The notes: generated by a model from the letters alone, not told the origin. Shown: positions 32,420 through 43,331, counted from the first letter of the stretch. The stretch is DNA of 64,000 nucleotides from Clostridiaceae bacterium UBA5444 (GCA_002426575.1 DIRE01000061.1:38229-102228); one strand, 5' to 3'. Numbers and translations are program-made.

Positions 32420-34534
32420 ATGACACAGACACTTGTTATTGTGGAATCACCAGCTAAAGCAAAGACAATAACCAAGTTTCTTGGTAAAAACTACAAAGTT
32501 GAGGCCTCTATGGGACATGTACGAGATTTGCCTAAAAGCCAGATGGGCATTGATATAGATAATAATTATGAGCCTAAGTATATTACTATAAGAGGAAAAG
32601 GTAAAATTATTGAAAATATAAAAAAGCAGGCTAAAAAAAGTGATAAAATATTACTAGCTACTGACCCTGATAGGGAGGGCGAAGCAATATCTTGGCATCT
32701 TGCAAATATACTTGGTATTGATAAATCAAAAACTTGCAGAATAGAATTTCATGAAATTACAAAAGATGCAGTTAAAAACTCTATAAAAAATCCACGCCCA
32801 ATAGATAATAATCTATTTTGTGCTCAACAAGCAAGAAGGGTTCTTGACAGGCTTGTGGGATATCAAATAAGCCCAATATTGTGGAGAAAAATTAAATGGG
32901 GTTTAAGTGCTGGAAGAGTTCAATCCGTGGCAGTTAAATTAATATGTGATAGAGAGGATGAAATAGAAAAGTTTGTCCCTGAAGAATATTGGACTATAAC
33001 AGCAAAATTATCAAAGCAAAAATCTAGTAAAAGCTTTGATGCAAAATTCTATGGAAATATAAATGGAAAGATACAGATAAATAATGCTGATAGTGCAGAC
33101 AAAATAGCGAGCGAGGTAGAAAATGGAGAGTTTATTGTACAAAAGATAAAAAAGGGTGAGAAGAAAAGGAACCCTGCTCCACCGTTTACCACAAGTACAC
33201 TTCAGCAGGAGGCTTATAAAAGGCTTGGATTTAGTACAAAAAAGACTATGGTTCTAGCTCAGCAGTTATATGAAGGAATAGATATAGCAGGAGAAGGCAG
33301 TGTAGGACTCATTACTTATATGAGAACTGATTCAACAAAAATATCTAATGAAGCACAAGAAAAGACAAGAAAATTAATTGTGGAAAAGTACGGAGAGGAA
33401 TATGTACCATCATCCCCTAGACAGTTTAAGTCAAAAAAAGGTGCCCAAGAAGCCCATGAGGCTATAAGGCCTACATCATCGACCAGAGAACCAGGAATAA
33501 TAAAGGGATCTTTAAAAGGGGATCAATATAAACTGTATAAATTGATATATGATAGATTTATAGCAAGTCAGATGTCACAAGCTGTAATGAATACCGTATC
33601 AGTGGATATAATAAACAATGGATATATATTTAAGTCTGGCGGAAGCAATATAAAGTTCCCAGGGTTTATGGCTGTGTATTCATCTAGCGATAATGAAGAA
33701 GATCAAAATATAAAAATGCCTGAACTTTGTGAAAATGAAAGCCTAAAGACTAAAAAGATAGAGCACGATCAACACTTTACCCAACCTCCTTCAAGATTTA
33801 CAGAGGCATCACTAGTTAAAACTCTTGAGGAAAATGGTATAGGAAGACCAAGCACGTATTCACCTATAATATCTACTATAATAGATAGGGAATATGTGGA
33901 GAGAGAAAATAAAACATTAAAGCCTACAGAGCTTGGAACCATTGTAAATGATATAATAAGTGAATACTTTAATACAATTGTAGATGTAGAATTTACTGCA
34001 AATATGGAAGATAGGCTAGACCAAATAGAAGAAGGAAAAATAGAATGGGTTACAGTGGTTGATGAATTCTACAAGTCATTTGCACCAGCACTTGAAAATG
34101 CAGAAAAGGAAATAGGCAAAATAACCATAGAAGAAGAGCCAGAGATTACAGATATAAAATGTGAATTATGCGGAAGATACATGGTTATAAAGAAGGGCAG
34201 GTATGGCAAGTTTTTAGCATGCCCAGGTTATCCTGAATGTAAAAATACAAAGCCAATATTAGAAAAATTAGATGTGGCATGCCCAAAATGTGGCTCAAAC
34301 GTGGTTGTAAGGAGAACGAAAAAGGGCAGAAAGTTTTTTGGATGTAGCACATATCCTTCATGCAATTTTATGTCTTGGAATGAACCTACAAATAAGAGAT
34401 GCATTAAATGCGGAAGCGTTATGGAAAAGAAATATTTAAAAGGTGGAAGTTATAAATTAGTTTGTGCTAATAAAGATTGTAAATATGAAGAAAAGCTGGA
34501 GACTAAAAACCCAGATGGTGACAAAAATGAATGA
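32420..34534 (+). CDS. topA: DNA topoisomerase I
   Basis: A 704-residue type IA topoisomerase relaxing negative supercoils. The TOPRIM domain (1-115) has [12 protein letters not shown] and DPDREGEAI. The catalytic tyrosine is in [11 protein letters not shown] near residue 299. Three C-terminal four-cysteine zinc fingers begin near 580, 620 and 660 (CELCG, CPKCG, CIKCG). GGGGGTGG precedes the ATG; TATAAT near 32371 may be its -10 box but no good -35 is visible. Its 3' end overlaps trmFO by 8 nt. Confidence 0.97.
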   Translation: MTQTLVIVESPAKAKTITKFLGKNYKVEASMGHVRDLPKSQMGIDIDNNYEPKYITIRGKGKIIENIKKQAKKSDKILLATDPDREGEAISWHLANILGIDKSKTCRIEFHEITKDAVKNSIKNPRPIDNNLFCAQQARRVLDRLVGYQISPILWRKIKWGLSAGRVQSVAVKLICDREDEIEKFVPEEYWTITAKLSKQKSSKSFDAKFYGNINGKIQINNADSADKIASEVENGEFIVQKIKKGEKKRNPAPPFTTSTLQQEAYKRLGFSTKKTMVLAQQLYEGIDIAGEGSVGLITYMRTDSTKISNEAQEKTRKLIVEKYGEEYVPSSPRQFKSKKGAQEAHEAIRPTSSTREPGIIKGSLKGDQYKLYKLIYDRFIASQMSQAVMNTVSVDIINNGYIFKSGGSNIKFPGFMAVYSSSDNEEDQNIKMPELCENESLKTKKIEHDQHFTQPPSRFTEASLVKTLEENGIGRPSTYSPIISTIIDREYVERENKTLKPTELGTIVNDIISEYFNTIVDVEFTANMEDRLDQIEEGKIEWVTVVDEFYKSFAPALENAEKEIGKITIEEEPEITDIKCELCGRYMVIKKGRYGKFLACPGYPECKNTKPILEKLDVACPKCGSNVVVRRTKKGRKFFGCSTYPSCNFMSWNEPTNKRCIKCGSVMEKKYLKGGSYKLVCANKDCKYEEKLETKNPDGDKNE

Positions 34535-35852
34535 AACCGTTAAAATAATTGGAGCAGGCCTTGCAGGGAGCGAGGCTGCATATCAACTAGCTAAAAGGGG
34601 CATAAAGGTAGATTTATATGAAATGCGGCCTAATAAATATACTCCTGCTCATAAAACTGAAAATTTTGCTGAACTTGTATGCAGTAATTCATTAAGGTCA
34701 AATAGCCTAGAGAATGCAGTAGGTCTTCTAAAGCAGGAGATGCGTATGCTAGACTCTATTATAATGAGGTATGCAGATAAAACAGCTGTCCCTGCAGGAG
34801 GAGCTTTAGCCGTAGATAGGGAGTCATTTTCTAAAGGAATTACTGAGGAGATATCCTCTAATGAAAATATAAATATCCATAGGGAAGAAATCACGGACAT
34901 TGACGTGGATGAATACACTATAATTGCTACTGGTCCTTTGACATCGGATTCTCTATCTAAGAGCATTAAATATATTACAAATAGCGAGTATTTATACTTT
35001 TATGATGCTGCAGCACCAATTGTGTCCTATGATTCTATTGATAAATCAAAGGTATATAAAGCATCAAGATATGGAAAAGGTGAGGATGATTATATTAATT
35101 GTCCAATGAATACAAAAAAAGAATATAATGAATTTGTTTCTGCTCTTAATAGTGCAGAGAGAGCAGAATTAAAATGCTTTGAGAATCAGGTAGTATTTGA
35201 AGGATGTATGCCCGTTGAAAAAATGGCACAGAGGGGCTCTGACACTCTTCGCTTTGGGCCATTAAAACCTGTTGGGCTTACTAACCCTTCAACAGGCAAA
35301 GAACCATATGCAGTTGTACAGCTTAGGCAAGATGATGCTGCAGGAACGCTATATAATATAGTAGGTTTTCAAACTAATCTAAAATGGGGTGAACAAAAAA
35401 GAGTATTCAGCATGATACCAGGTCTTGAGGATGCAGAATTTGTACGATATGGGGTTATGCATAGAAATACGTATATAAATTCGCCAAAACTTTTGCTTCC
35501 TACACTAAAAATGCGCAATTATAATAATATATTAATTGCAGGACAAATATCTGGTGTAGAAGGATATATAGAGTCTGCATCCATGGGACTTTTAGCAGGA
35601 ATAAATATGGCTCGTACTATTTTGGGCGGGGAGGATATTATATTTCCTAAAGAAACTGCTATGGGTTCGTTAGCTTTATATATATCAAATGATGGTATTG
35701 AGCATTTCCAGCCAATGAATATTAATTTTGGTATAATGCCACAACTTGATGAGAAAATAAAGGATAAGAGGCTCAAAAATAGTAAGATATCTAAAAGAGC
35801 CATAAATACTTTAGAGAGTTTTATAAATATTAATGGAATTAACATTGTATAA
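34527..35852 (+). CDS. trmFO: tRNA m5U54 methyltransferase TrmFO
   Basis: A 441-residue FAD- and folate-dependent enzyme that makes ribothymidine at position 54 of tRNA in many Gram-positive bacteria. Features are the FAD-binding [17 protein letters not shown] at the N-terminus, [48 protein letters not shown] and the C-terminal [23 protein letters not shown] at 34527 lies inside the topA 3' end (8 nt overlap) and starts the family-typical [11 protein letters not shown]; a longer frame within topA is not needed. Its place between topA and hslV/codY is normal. Confidence 0.96.
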   Translation: MNETVKIIGAGLAGSEAAYQLAKRGIKVDLYEMRPNKYTPAHKTENFAELVCSNSLRSNSLENAVGLLKQEMRMLDSIIMRYADKTAVPAGGALAVDRESFSKGITEEISSNENINIHREEITDIDVDEYTIIATGPLTSDSLSKSIKYITNSEYLYFYDAAAPIVSYDSIDKSKVYKASRYGKGEDDYINCPMNTKKEYNEFVSALNSAERAELKCFENQVVFEGCMPVEKMAQRGSDTLRFGPLKPVGLTNPSTGKEPYAVVQLRQDDAAGTLYNIVGFQTNLKWGEQKRVFSMIPGLEDAEFVRYGVMHRNTYINSPKLLLPTLKMRNYNNILIAGQISGVEGYIESASMGLLAGINMARTILGGEDIIFPKETAMGSLALYISNDGIEHFQPMNINFGIMPQLDEKIKDKRLKNSKISKRAINTLESFININGINIV

Positions 35853-35929
35853 GTTAGTTTGTTGTGTTATCATGTTTTAAATATAGAATTTTCAGTCTAT
35901 ATAGTTTTGTTGTGTTTGGAGGTGAAGGT

Positions 35930-36460
35930 ATGTTCAGAGGTACTACGATTGTGGCCGTAAAGGTTGGGGATAAAGCAGCCATTGCAGGAGACGGCCAGGT
36001 TACATTTGGTGAAAACACTATTATGAAACATACCGCAAAAAAGGTTAGAAGAATTTATAACGATAAAGTTCTTATAGGTTTTGCGGGTTCTGTTGCAGAT
36101 GCTTTAACTCTTTCTGAGAATTTTGAGGAGAAACTTGAGCAGCATAGCGGAAACCTGCAAAGGGCAGCCGTTGAATTAGCTCAAGATTGGAGATCCGACA
36201 AAGCAATGAAAAAGCTCGAAGCACTTATGATTGCTTTAAATGAAGATAATCTACTTATAATATCTGGAACTGGGGAAGTTATAGAGCCAGATGATGGTAT
36301 AGCTGCCATAGGATCAGGAGGTATGTATGCATTATCTGCAGCAAGAGCCCTTAAAGAGAATACTAATCTAAGCCCTGAAGAGATAGTTTATAAATCTTTA
36401 AAGGTTGCTTCGTCTATATGTATTTATACAAATGATAATATTACGGTTGAAGGATTGTAA
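35930..36460 (+). CDS. hslV: ATP-dependent protease subunit HslV
   Basis: A 176-residue proteasome-like peptidase (ClpQ). The N-terminal nucleophile threonine lies in [25 protein letters not shown]. The length equals the family norm. ATG at 35930 follows GGAGGTGAAGGT, which excludes a longer frame starting at 35864. It forms a two-ring complex with HslU, encoded 12 nt downstream. Unlike Bacillus ClpQ (serine nucleophile), this one has Thr. Confidence 0.96.
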   Translation: MFRGTTIVAVKVGDKAAIAGDGQVTFGENTIMKHTAKKVRRIYNDKVLIGFAGSVADALTLSENFEEKLEQHSGNLQRAAVELAQDWRSDKAMKKLEALMIALNEDNLLIISGTGEVIEPDDGIAAIGSGGMYALSAARALKENTNLSPEEIVYKSLKVASSICIYTNDNITVEGL

Positions 36461-36472
36461 AGGGGTGGTATA

Positions 36473-37873
36473 ATGGAGAGTTTAACTCCACGCCAAATAG
36501 TAAAAGAGTTAGATAAGTATGTAATAGGTCAAGATGAGGCTAAGAAAAGTGTTGCTGTTGCTCTTCGAAATAGGTATAGAAGAAGCAAAGTATCTAAAGA
36601 ATATCAAGAAGATATATTGCCTAAAAACATCATAATGTCAGGGCCTACAGGAGTTGGGAAGACTGAAATAGCAAGGAGGCTTGCAAAGCTTGTTAATGCC
36701 CCCTTTATTAAAGTTGAGGCAACAAAATTTACTGAAGTTGGATATGTTGGCCGTGATGTTGAATCAATTATAAGAGACCTTGTTGAAGAGTCTATTAGGC
36801 TTGTTAAAGCTGAAAAAGTAAATTATGTAAAAGATCAAGCTAGAGCACTTGCAGAGGAGAGAATAATAGATATTATGGTACCTAAAAAGCAAAAGAACTA
36901 TAATATTAAAAATCCATTTGATGTTATTTTCAATTCCCAACAAGAAGAAAATGAAGATGAAACCTATGAAAATGAAGATGAAAAAAATGAGGTTGAATTA
37001 AAAAGAGCAGATGCTAGGGAAAAACTTAGAGACGGATCTATAGAAGATATGTACATCGAAATAGAGGTAGAAGAGAAAAATACATCTACAATAGAAATGT
37101 TTTCAGGTTCTTACAATGAAGAAATGAATGTTAATATGCAGGATATGTTTGGGGGAATATTCCCAAAGAAAACAAAGGGTAAAAGGGTTACCATTGAAAC
37201 AGCAAGGCGTATTTTTGAAGCTGAAGAAGCACAAAAGCTCATAGATATGGATGATGTTACTGAAGAAGCCATTAAAAGGGCTGAACAAAGCGGGATAGTT
37301 TTTATAGATGAGATAGATAAGATAGCAGGCAGAAGTGCGGGAAGCGGGCCTGATGTGTCAAGAGAAGGAGTACAAAGGGATATACTTCCAATCGTAGAAG
37401 GCAGCACCGTAATTACAAAGTATGGCCCTGTAAATACTGATCATATACTATTTATTGCAGCAGGAGCATTCCATGTGGCTAAGATAACAGATCTTATACC
37501 TGAATTACAAGGGAGATTTCCAGTAAAGGTTGAACTTAAGAGTTTAACTAAGGAAGACTTTAAAAAGATACTTACAGAGCCCAAAAATGCTATAATAAAA
37601 CAGTATGTAATGCTTCTTGAGACTGAAGGAATAGAAATAAACTTTACTGATGATGCTATTGATGAAATTGCAAATGCAGCTTTTTTAATAAATGAACAGA
37701 CAGAAAATATTGGCGCAAGAAGGCTGCATACAATACTTGAAAAACTACTTGAAGATATATCATTCAACGCTCCAGAGTCTGATCAAAAGGTATACAATAT
37801 TGATAGACTATATGTACAAGATAAATTATCTTCAACAGTAAAAAATAAAGATTTATCAAAATATATTATATAA
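36473..37873 (+). CDS. hslU: ATP-dependent protease ATPase subunit HslU
   Basis: A 466-residue AAA+ unfoldase (ClpY) feeding HslV. Walker [18 protein letters not shown] is near 58, the [17 protein letters not shown] pore/AAA region follows, and an acidic I domain lies at roughly 120-235. Walker [13 protein letters not shown] is near 276, and the [18 protein letters not shown] sensor 2 region is near the C-terminus. The order hslV-hslU-codY matches Bacillus clpQ-clpY-codY. Confidence 0.97.
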   Translation: MESLTPRQIVKELDKYVIGQDEAKKSVAVALRNRYRRSKVSKEYQEDILPKNIIMSGPTGVGKTEIARRLAKLVNAPFIKVEATKFTEVGYVGRDVESIIRDLVEESIRLVKAEKVNYVKDQARALAEERIIDIMVPKKQKNYNIKNPFDVIFNSQQEENEDETYENEDEKNEVELKRADAREKLRDGSIEDMYIEIEVEEKNTSTIEMFSGSYNEEMNVNMQDMFGGIFPKKTKGKRVTIETARRIFEAEEAQKLIDMDDVTEEAIKRAEQSGIVFIDEIDKIAGRSAGSGPDVSREGVQRDILPIVEGSTVITKYGPVNTDHILFIAAGAFHVAKITDLIPELQGRFPVKVELKSLTKEDFKKILTEPKNAIIKQYVMLLETEGIEINFTDDAIDEIANAAFLINEQTENIGARRLHTILEKLLEDISFNAPESDQKVYNIDRLYVQDKLSSTVKNKDLSKYII

Positions 37874-37898
37874 AACGTGATAGGAGGAAATTAGATAT

Positions 37899-38675
37899 AT
37901 GAAAACACTTCTTGAAAAGACAAGAATGCTGAATAAAGTGTTACAAAAATCAGGAGCACAATCAGTTTCGTTTCGTGAAATTTGTGTACTATTAAGTGAC
38001 ATGTTAAAATGTAATGTTTATGTTGTAAGCAAAAAAGGTGATATACTTGGGTATAATTTTTCAGACGATTTTGAGTGTGAAATTGTAGATGAAAAGATTA
38101 TAAAGGAAATGAAATTTCCGGAAAACTATAACAAGGTATTACTTGATATGGATGAAACAAATGCTAATATGTTAACAGATGGAACTTGCGTTTTTACTAA
38201 AGATGATGAATGCAAAATGAAGGATAAGTATTCTACTGTAGTACCCATAAATGGCGGCAGAGAGAGACTTGGAACCATGGTTGTAGCAAGAAAAGGCAAA
38301 GAATTTACAGAGGAAGATTTAGTTATTGCAGAATATGGTGCAACAATTATGGGAATGGAGGTACTTAGAGCAAAAACAGATGAAATAGAGGAAGAGGAAA
38401 GAAAGAAGGCCGTTGTAAAGCTTGCAATAGGAACATTGTCATACTCTGAACTTGAAGCTGTTGAACATATATTTAATGAATTAGATGGTGATGAGGGACT
38501 TCTTGTAGCAAGTAAGATAGCTGATAAGGTTGGGATTACAAGATCAGTAATAGTAAATGCCTTAAGGAAGTTTGAAAGTGCTGGAGTAATTGAATCTCGC
38601 TCTCTTGGAATGAAGGGAACCCATATAAAGATATTAAATGACCAGCTTTTAAATGAATTGCAAAAGGCAAAATAA
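37899..38675 (+). CDS. codY: GTP-sensing pleiotropic regulator CodY
   Basis: A 258-residue CodY, a DNA-binding repressor/activator that senses branched-chain amino acids and GTP. The N-terminal GAF domain (about 1-155) begins [16 protein letters not shown]. The C-terminal winged HTH reads [47 protein letters not shown] precedes the ATG. It ends the hslVU-codY unit at the hairpin at 38674. Confidence 0.97.
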   Translation: MKTLLEKTRMLNKVLQKSGAQSVSFREICVLLSDMLKCNVYVVSKKGDILGYNFSDDFECEIVDEKIIKEMKFPENYNKVLLDMDETNANMLTDGTCVFTKDDECKMKDKYSTVVPINGGRERLGTMVVARKGKEFTEEDLVIAEYGATIMGMEVLRAKTDEIEEEERKKAVVKLAIGTLSYSELEAVEHIFNELDGDEGLLVASKIADKVGITRSVIVNALRKFESAGVIESRSLGMKGTHIKILNDQLLNELQKAK

Positions 38676-38706
38676 TGCTCGCTAAACGAGCATTTTAATT
38701 TTTGCT
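38674..38706 (+). terminator. Terminator after codY
   Basis: AATGCTCG (38674-38681) and CGAGCATT (38687-38694), 5 nt loop, followed by a broken T run. The stem starts within the codY stop codon. Confidence 0.7.
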
Positions 38707-38728
38707 TAAATAGTGTATAAAAATAATG

Positions 38729-38757
38729 TTGAAGTTAAAAATAAGTTATGATATACT
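38729..38757 (+). promoter_or_regulatory. Sigma-A-like promoter for rpsB
   Basis: TTGAAG (38729-38734), 17 nt, TATACT (38752-38757), predicting a leader of about 100 nt. Confidence 0.65.
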
Positions 38758-38789
38758 ACTATGGTGAGTAAAATACACACATTTCATAA

Positions 38790-38824
38790 TCTCTAAAAAG
38801 GTGCCTATATAGGTGTTTTAGAGA
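38790..38824 (+). promoter_or_regulatory. Leader hairpin of rpsB
   Basis: TCTCTAAAA (38790-38798) pairs with TTTTAGAGA (38816-38824), and the interior contains the palindrome CCTATATAGG. It lies between the promoter and the AGGAGGTG site, where leaders of S2 operons often carry autoregulatory structure. No T run follows. Confidence 0.5.
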
Positions 38825-38866
38825 GATGAGTGAAATGGAGGAAAAAACCTAGGAGGTGAATTATTA

Positions 38867-39565
38867 ATGAGTGTTATATCAATGAAACAATTACTTGAAG
38901 CAGGAGTTCATTTTGGACATCAGACAAGAAGATGGAATCCTAAAATGGCTGAATATATCTTCACAGAAAGAAATGGTATATATATCATAGACCTTCAAAA
39001 GACTGTAAAAAAGGTTGAAGAAGCATATGATTTTATAAGATCCGTTTCTGAAGAAGGTAAAGATGTTCTTTTTGTAGGTACTAAAAAGCAGGCTCAAGAG
39101 TCTATACAAGAAGAAGCTATTAGGTGTAACATGTATTATGTAAATCAAAGATGGCTTGGTGGTATGCTTACTAACTTTAATACCATAAAGACAAGAATAG
39201 CAAGATTAAACGAGCTTGAAAAGATGGAAGAGGAAGGAACATTTGACTTGCTTCCTAAGAAAGAAGTTATCAAGCTAAAGGCTGAGCAAGAAAAGCTCCA
39301 AAAGAATCTTGGCGGAATTAAAGAGATGAAAGGTATTCCAGGAGCACTTTTCGTTGTTGATCCAAGAAAAGAAAGAACTGCTATACTAGAAGCTAAGATA
39401 CTTGGGATTCCCGTTGTAGCTATTGTTGACACAAACTGTGATCCAGAAGAAGTTGACTATGTTATACCAGGGAATGATGATGCTATAAGAGCGGTTAAGC
39501 TTATAACATCAAAAATGGCGGACGCTGTACTTGAAGGACGCCAGGGAGAGCAGATGGCAGAGTAA
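38867..39565 (+). CDS. rpsB: 30S ribosomal protein S2
   Basis: A 232-residue S2 with [25 protein letters not shown] (in part), [21 protein letters not shown] and [28 protein letters not shown] precedes the ATG. S2 is among the last proteins added to the 30S subunit. rpsB-tsf are adjacent as usual, but a hairpin with a T run lies between them. Confidence 0.97.
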   Translation: MSVISMKQLLEAGVHFGHQTRRWNPKMAEYIFTERNGIYIIDLQKTVKKVEEAYDFIRSVSEEGKDVLFVGTKKQAQESIQEEAIRCNMYYVNQRWLGGMLTNFNTIKTRIARLNELEKMEEEGTFDLLPKKEVIKLKAEQEKLQKNLGGIKEMKGIPGALFVVDPRKERTAILEAKILGIPVVAIVDTNCDPEEVDYVIPGNDDAIRAVKLITSKMADAVLEGRQGEQMAE

Positions 39566-39569
39566 ATAC

Positions 39570-39627
39570 AAAGTAAGGGTTAAACGAGGATAAAGGGGTT
39601 TCCCTTGCTTCGGCCCTTACTTTTTTA
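39570..39627 (+). terminator. Hairpin terminator/attenuator between rpsB and tsf
   Basis: AAGTAAGGG (39571-39579) pairs with CCCTTACTT (39614-39622), followed by TTTT. The interior holds a smaller stem, AAAGGGG with TTTCCCTT. It probably lowers tsf relative to rpsB expression. Confidence 0.7.
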
Positions 39628-39690
39628 TACTGAATAAAAATATATGGTTTATAAAAACTCTAAAAACATTAATTGAAGGAGGATAAATAC

Positions 39691-40611
39691 ATGACTATAA
39701 GTGCAGGAATGGTTAAAGAACTCAGGGAAATGACTGGCGCTGGTATGATGAACTGCAAGAAAGCATTGACAGCTGCAGATGGTGACATGGAAAAAGCTGT
39801 AGAGATATTAAGGGAAAAAGGACTTTCAGCAGCAGCTAAAAAGGCTAGCAGAGTTGCATCTGAAGGCATAGTAGAGACATATATATCTGAAGATGGAAAA
39901 TCTGGTGCCATAGCAGAAATAAATTGTGAAACAGATTTTGTAAGCAAGAATAATGATTATATTCTTTTTACAAAAAATATTGCAAAGCAGGCTGCTTTAT
40001 CTAAGGCAATAAATGTTGACGAATTATTAGACGAAAAGTATATTGCAGGAGATGGAACGGTTAGAGATGCTTTAACAGCTCTTATTGCAAAAATAGGAGA
40101 AAATATGAATGTAAGAAGATTTGAAAGATTTACAAAAGATGGAGAAGGTATACTTAAAGATTACATACATGGTGATGGAAGAATTGGCGTTATGGTGTAC
40201 CTAAAATCTGATAAAGAAGTAGAACTTGATGAATTAGCAAAGGATATTGCTATGCAGGTTGCAGCTGTAAATCCTCTTTACAATACAAGGGAGGATGTAC
40301 CAGGGGATGTTATTGAGAAAGAAAAAGAGATAAATAAGACTCAAGCAATTAATGAGGGAAAACCAGAAAACATTGCAGAAAAGATGGTTAAAGGCAGAAT
40401 AGAAAAGTACTACAAAGAAGTATGCTTAAATGAGCAGGTTTGGATAAAAGATGGAGATTATACAATCAAAAAGCTTTTACAAGAGAAATCAAAAGAAACT
40501 GGAGCAAAAATAAAAATCGAGAAGTTTGTAAGATTTGAAAAAGGCGAAGGCATAGAAAAGAAAACTGAAGATTTTGCAGCAGAGGTTCAAGCCCAAATGA
40601 AACAAGCTTGA
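39691..40611 (+). CDS. tsf: Elongation factor Ts
   Basis: A 306-residue EF-Ts, the nucleotide exchange factor of EF-Tu. The N-terminal UBA-like domain ([19 protein letters not shown]) and the core TDFVSKN motif are visible, followed by two dimerisation-like core subdomains. ATG at 39691 follows GGAGGATAAATAC; an earlier in-frame start at 39673 precedes that site. It is closed by the hairpin at 40664. Confidence 0.97.
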   Translation: MTISAGMVKELREMTGAGMMNCKKALTAADGDMEKAVEILREKGLSAAAKKASRVASEGIVETYISEDGKSGAIAEINCETDFVSKNNDYILFTKNIAKQAALSKAINVDELLDEKYIAGDGTVRDALTALIAKIGENMNVRRFERFTKDGEGILKDYIHGDGRIGVMVYLKSDKEVELDELAKDIAMQVAAVNPLYNTREDVPGDVIEKEKEINKTQAINEGKPENIAEKMVKGRIEKYYKEVCLNEQVWIKDGDYTIKKLLQEKSKETGAKIKIEKFVRFEKGEGIEKKTEDFAAEVQAQMKQA

Positions 40612-40663
40612 TAGCAAACTCCTCGCAATGTATTGATGGAATTAGGAAATTTACTCAATTAAA

Positions 40664-40691
40664 AGAGGACACAAATGTGTTCTCTTTTTTT
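40664..40691 (+). terminator. Terminator after tsf
   Basis: AGAGGACAC (40664-40672) and GTGTTCTCT (40677-40685), 4 nt loop, one G-U, then TTTTTT. Confidence 0.85.
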
Positions 40692-40699
40692 AAAAACAA

Positions 40700-40990
40700 G
40701 CCGCCCTAACATTAGGTCGTGTTTTAGTATGAGTATAGTGTTGATGTCAGAATGTGTTAAATTTACTTTTGCAGCGACTTAAAACAGTACTGATGTCAGG
40801 GTATGTTGATTTACTGTAGCAGTGATTGAGACAGTACTGCTGTCAGGATATATTGAATTTACTTTTTGCAGCGACTTAAATGCCCACTTTTATCAACTTT
40901 ACTTACTTTGGAAAAAGTGGGCATTTCGGAGCAGCAAAAAGTCAATTCAACATATCCGATTTGAAAGCCAACAGTTACTTAAAACATTAA
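40700..40990 (-). repeat. Palindromic intergenic repeat, copy 3 (inverted, arm triplicated)
   Basis: Inverted relative to copies 1 and 2. The central stem is perfect over 14 bp (40878-40891 with 40913-40926). Flanking inverted arms (40847-40873 with 40931-40957) match at 24 of 27 positions. One arm is repeated three times in tandem: units start at 40742, 40791 and 40838 with periods of 49 and 47 bp, each beginning TGATGTCAG or TGCTGTCAG. The element fills the space between the tsf terminator and the pyrH ribosome-binding site, so no other feature occupies this roughly 300 bp. Confidence 0.8.
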
Positions 40991-41010
40991 AATATGGAGG
41001 TGTCGGGATA

Positions 41011-41718
41011 ATGGTTAAGTATAGAAGGATAATGCTTAAGTTAAGCGGAGAAGCCCTTGCGGGAGATAAAGGACAAGGTATTGATTTTGATACTGTAAAT
41101 ATAATAGCAGAACAGATTAAAAAGGTTGTAGAAATGGGTGTTGGAGTTGGAATTGTTGTAGGAGCAGGAAATATCTGGCGTGGAAGAAGTGGTGCAGGTA
41201 TGGATAGGACTACGGCAGATTATATGGGAATGCTTGCCACTGTTATAAATGCATTAGCATTGCAGGATTCTCTTGAAAATATGGGCGTTGATACTAGAGT
41301 TCAAACGGCTATTGAGATGAGAGAAGTTGCAGAACCTTTTATAAGAAGAAGGGCTATGCGTCATCTTGAAAAAGCTAGGGTTGTTATTTTTGGTGCAGGA
41401 ACTGGAAACCCATACTTTTCGACAGATACCACTGCAGCTTTAAGGGCTGCTGAAATTGAAGCAGATGTTATACTTCTTGCAAAAAATGTTGACGGAGTAT
41501 ATGATTCTGACCCGAAAAAAAATACAAATGCTAAAAAGTATGATAAACTAAGTTATATGGAAGTACTTGATAATGGGCTTGGGGTAATGGATTCTACGGC
41601 AACATCCCTTTGTATGGATAATAATATACCTATAATTGTATTTGGACTTAACAATCCTGACAATATTATTAAAGTACTTAATGGAGAAAAGATTGGTACC
41701 TATGTTGGTAACAATTAA
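41011..41718 (+). CDS. pyrH: UMP kinase
   Basis: A 235-residue bacterial UMP kinase of the amino-acid-kinase fold, making UDP from UMP. Motifs are [47 protein letters not shown] and [23 protein letters not shown] at 41011 follows GGAGGT. The frame stays open to 40822, but that extension only translates the repeat element and is rejected. Clear promoter elements are not visible next to the gene, so transcription may start within the repeat or read through. Confidence 0.96.
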   Translation: MVKYRRIMLKLSGEALAGDKGQGIDFDTVNIIAEQIKKVVEMGVGVGIVVGAGNIWRGRSGAGMDRTTADYMGMLATVINALALQDSLENMGVDTRVQTAIEMREVAEPFIRRRAMRHLEKARVVIFGAGTGNPYFSTDTTAALRAAEIEADVILLAKNVDGVYDSDPKKNTNAKKYDKLSYMEVLDNGLGVMDSTATSLCMDNNIPIIVFGLNNPDNIIKVLNGEKIGTYVGNN

Positions 41719-41757
41719 ATACATTACAAATTAATTTTTTATGGAGGAGGAAAACAA

Positions 41758-42315
41758 ATGGTTAGCGAAGTTCAAAAATCATCAGAAGAGAAAATGAGTA
41801 AAACTGTATCTCTTCTCAAAAAGGAATTATCTTCTTTAAAAGCTGGAAGAGCAAACCCCTCAATACTCGATAAGATAGTTATTGATTATTATGGAACACC
41901 GACCCCCATTAATCAGCTTGCTAATATTTCTGCACCAGAGCCAAGACTGCTTACAATTCAGCCTTGGGATTCAAAGACACTTAAGAACATAGAAAAAGAA
42001 ATATTAAAATCGGATCTTGGACTAAACCCTACAAATGATGGTAAAATGATAAGACTTAGCATACCTGAACTTACAGAGGAAACAAGAAAGAATATTGTTA
42101 AGACTATTAAAAAGCAAGGTGAAGAAGCAAAAATTGCTGTAAGATCTGTAAGAAGAGAAGCAAACGATAAAATAAAAGCTTTAAAAAAGGATGGAGATTT
42201 AGCAGAAGACCAAGCTAAAAAAGAGGAAGAAGATATGCAAAAACTTACAGATAAATTCATAGAAGATATAGATAAAGTGGTAGCAAACAAAGAAAAAGAA
42301 GTAATGGAGATATAA
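41758..42315 (+). CDS. frr: Ribosome recycling factor
   Basis: A 185-residue RRF that splits post-termination ribosomes with EF-G. Signatures are LKAGRANPSILDKIVIDYYG and TPINQLANISAPEPRLLTIQPWD in part, plus IRLSIPELTEETRK near the middle, with long charged helices. GGAGGAGG precedes the ATG. pyrH-frr-uppS-cdsA order is standard. Confidence 0.97.
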   Translation: MVSEVQKSSEEKMSKTVSLLKKELSSLKAGRANPSILDKIVIDYYGTPTPINQLANISAPEPRLLTIQPWDSKTLKNIEKEILKSDLGLNPTNDGKMIRLSIPELTEETRKNIVKTIKKQGEEAKIAVRSVRREANDKIKALKKDGDLAEDQAKKEEEDMQKLTDKFIEDIDKVVANKEKEVMEI

Positions 42316-42316
42316 A

Positions 42317-42508
42317 ATGATTCCTGATATAATAGGTTACAACATTAATGATGGTTTATATATGCTAAAACAAAATGGCTTTAGCCTAGATGATATAGTT
42401 CTACACGAATACATGTCGCCCAAAATGGATATAATAGGAAATGATTTAAGAATATTAAAGGCAGAACAAATCAATAGCAAAATAATATTAACCATAAGTT
42501 ACTTTTAA
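42317..42508 (+). CDS. Small PASTA-like protein
   Basis: 63 residues, one nt after the frr stop. The start MIPDIIGYNINDGLYMLKQ resembles a single PASTA repeat (typical pattern VPNVVGMSxxDAxxxLKxxGF), and the end NSKIILTISYF matches the closing strand of such repeats. There is no signal or TM segment and no kinase or penicillin-binding domain attached. GGAGATATAA within the frr 3' end could serve for initiation. The function is unknown. It is followed directly by a terminator. Confidence 0.6.
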   Translation: MIPDIIGYNINDGLYMLKQNGFSLDDIVLHEYMSPKMDIIGNDLRILKAEQINSKIILTISYF

Positions 42509-42533
42509 CCCCTCTCTTATGAGGGGCTTTTTA
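42509..42533 (+). terminator. Terminator before uppS
   Basis: CCCCTC (42509-42514), loop, GAGGGG (42521-42526), then CTTTTT. Confidence 0.75.
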
Positions 42534-42551
42534 TGAAGTGGGAGTGGAGCC

Positions 42552-43316
42552 ATGGGTATCTTTACAAGAAAAAATAAAAAAGATGATGATTTATTAAGCA
42601 AAATAAATATGAAAAAAATACCGAAACATATAGCTATAATAATGGATGGAAACGGGAGATGGGCTAAGAAAAGAAATCTCCCCCGTACTCTAGGTCATGC
42701 AGCAGGAGTAGAAGCCTTGCGTGATATTGTAAAAGCATCATCTCAAATAGGGGTAAAGGTTTTAACTCTTTATGCATTTTCTACTGAGAATTGGAAGAGG
42801 CCTAAAAATGAAGTAAATGCACTGATGAATTTGTTAGTTGAATACTTAAAAAAAGAAGTAGATGAATTACACCAAGAGAATGTTAAAATAATAACTATTG
42901 GAGATATAACAAAATTACAGCTAAAATGTCAAAACGAGCTAAATAAAGCTTGTGAAAAGACGAAAAATAACTCAGGCTTAATACTTAATCTTGCACTGAA
43001 CTATGGTGGCAGATCAGAAATAGTGGAAATGGTAAAAACCATTTCTGAGGGAGTAAAGATAGGCAAGATAGAATTAGATGAAATAGATGAAAATATGGTG
43101 TCTAACAATTTATACACTAAGGGGTTACCAGATCCTGATTTAATAATTAGACCAAGTGGTGAACTTAGAATAAGTAACTTCCTATTATGGCAGTGTGCTT
43201 ACTCAGAGTTTTGGTTTTCAGATATTTATTGGCCAGATTTTAAAAAGAATAATCTTTATAAAGCCATAATTGATTATCAGGGCAGAGATAGAAGGTTTGG
43301 TGGTATAAGAAAATAA
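42552..43316 (+). CDS. uppS: Isoprenyl transferase (undecaprenyl diphosphate synthase)
   Basis: A 254-residue cis-prenyltransferase making the C55 carrier lipid for peptidoglycan. The motif IAIIMDGNGRWAKKRNLPR carries the catalytic Asp; GHAAGVEALRDIV, LTLYAFSTENWKRP and the C-terminal DLIIRPSGELRISNFLLWQ are intact. GGGAGTGG precedes the ATG. cdsA starts 15 nt downstream; dxr and ispG in the same cluster supply isoprenoid precursors. Confidence 0.96.
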   Translation: MGIFTRKNKKDDDLLSKINMKKIPKHIAIIMDGNGRWAKKRNLPRTLGHAAGVEALRDIVKASSQIGVKVLTLYAFSTENWKRPKNEVNALMNLLVEYLKKEVDELHQENVKIITIGDITKLQLKCQNELNKACEKTKNNSGLILNLALNYGGRSEIVEMVKTISEGVKIGKIELDEIDENMVSNNLYTKGLPDPDLIIRPSGELRISNFLLWQCAYSEFWFSDIYWPDFKKNNLYKAIIDYQGRDRRFGGIRK

Positions 43317-43331
43317 AAGGGAGTGTTTTAT

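Noticed and set aside
34464..34526. Longer trmFO start inside topA
   Set aside because: ATG 34527 gives the FAD-binding N-terminus directly; the extra residues are a frame-shifted reading of the topA zinc-finger tail.
35864..35929. Longer HslV start
   Set aside because: The catalytic Thr must lie near the N-terminus; ATG 35930 has the GGAGGTGAAGGT site.
40742..40887. Possible CRISPR array
   Set aside because: The three tandem units are nearly contiguous diverged repeats without unique spacers and belong to the palindromic element; no cas genes are nearby.
40822..41010. N-terminal extension of pyrH in the same open frame
   Set aside because: It translates the palindromic repeat element, has no ribosome-binding site, and UMP kinase begins [13 protein letters not shown] at 41011 after GGAGGT.
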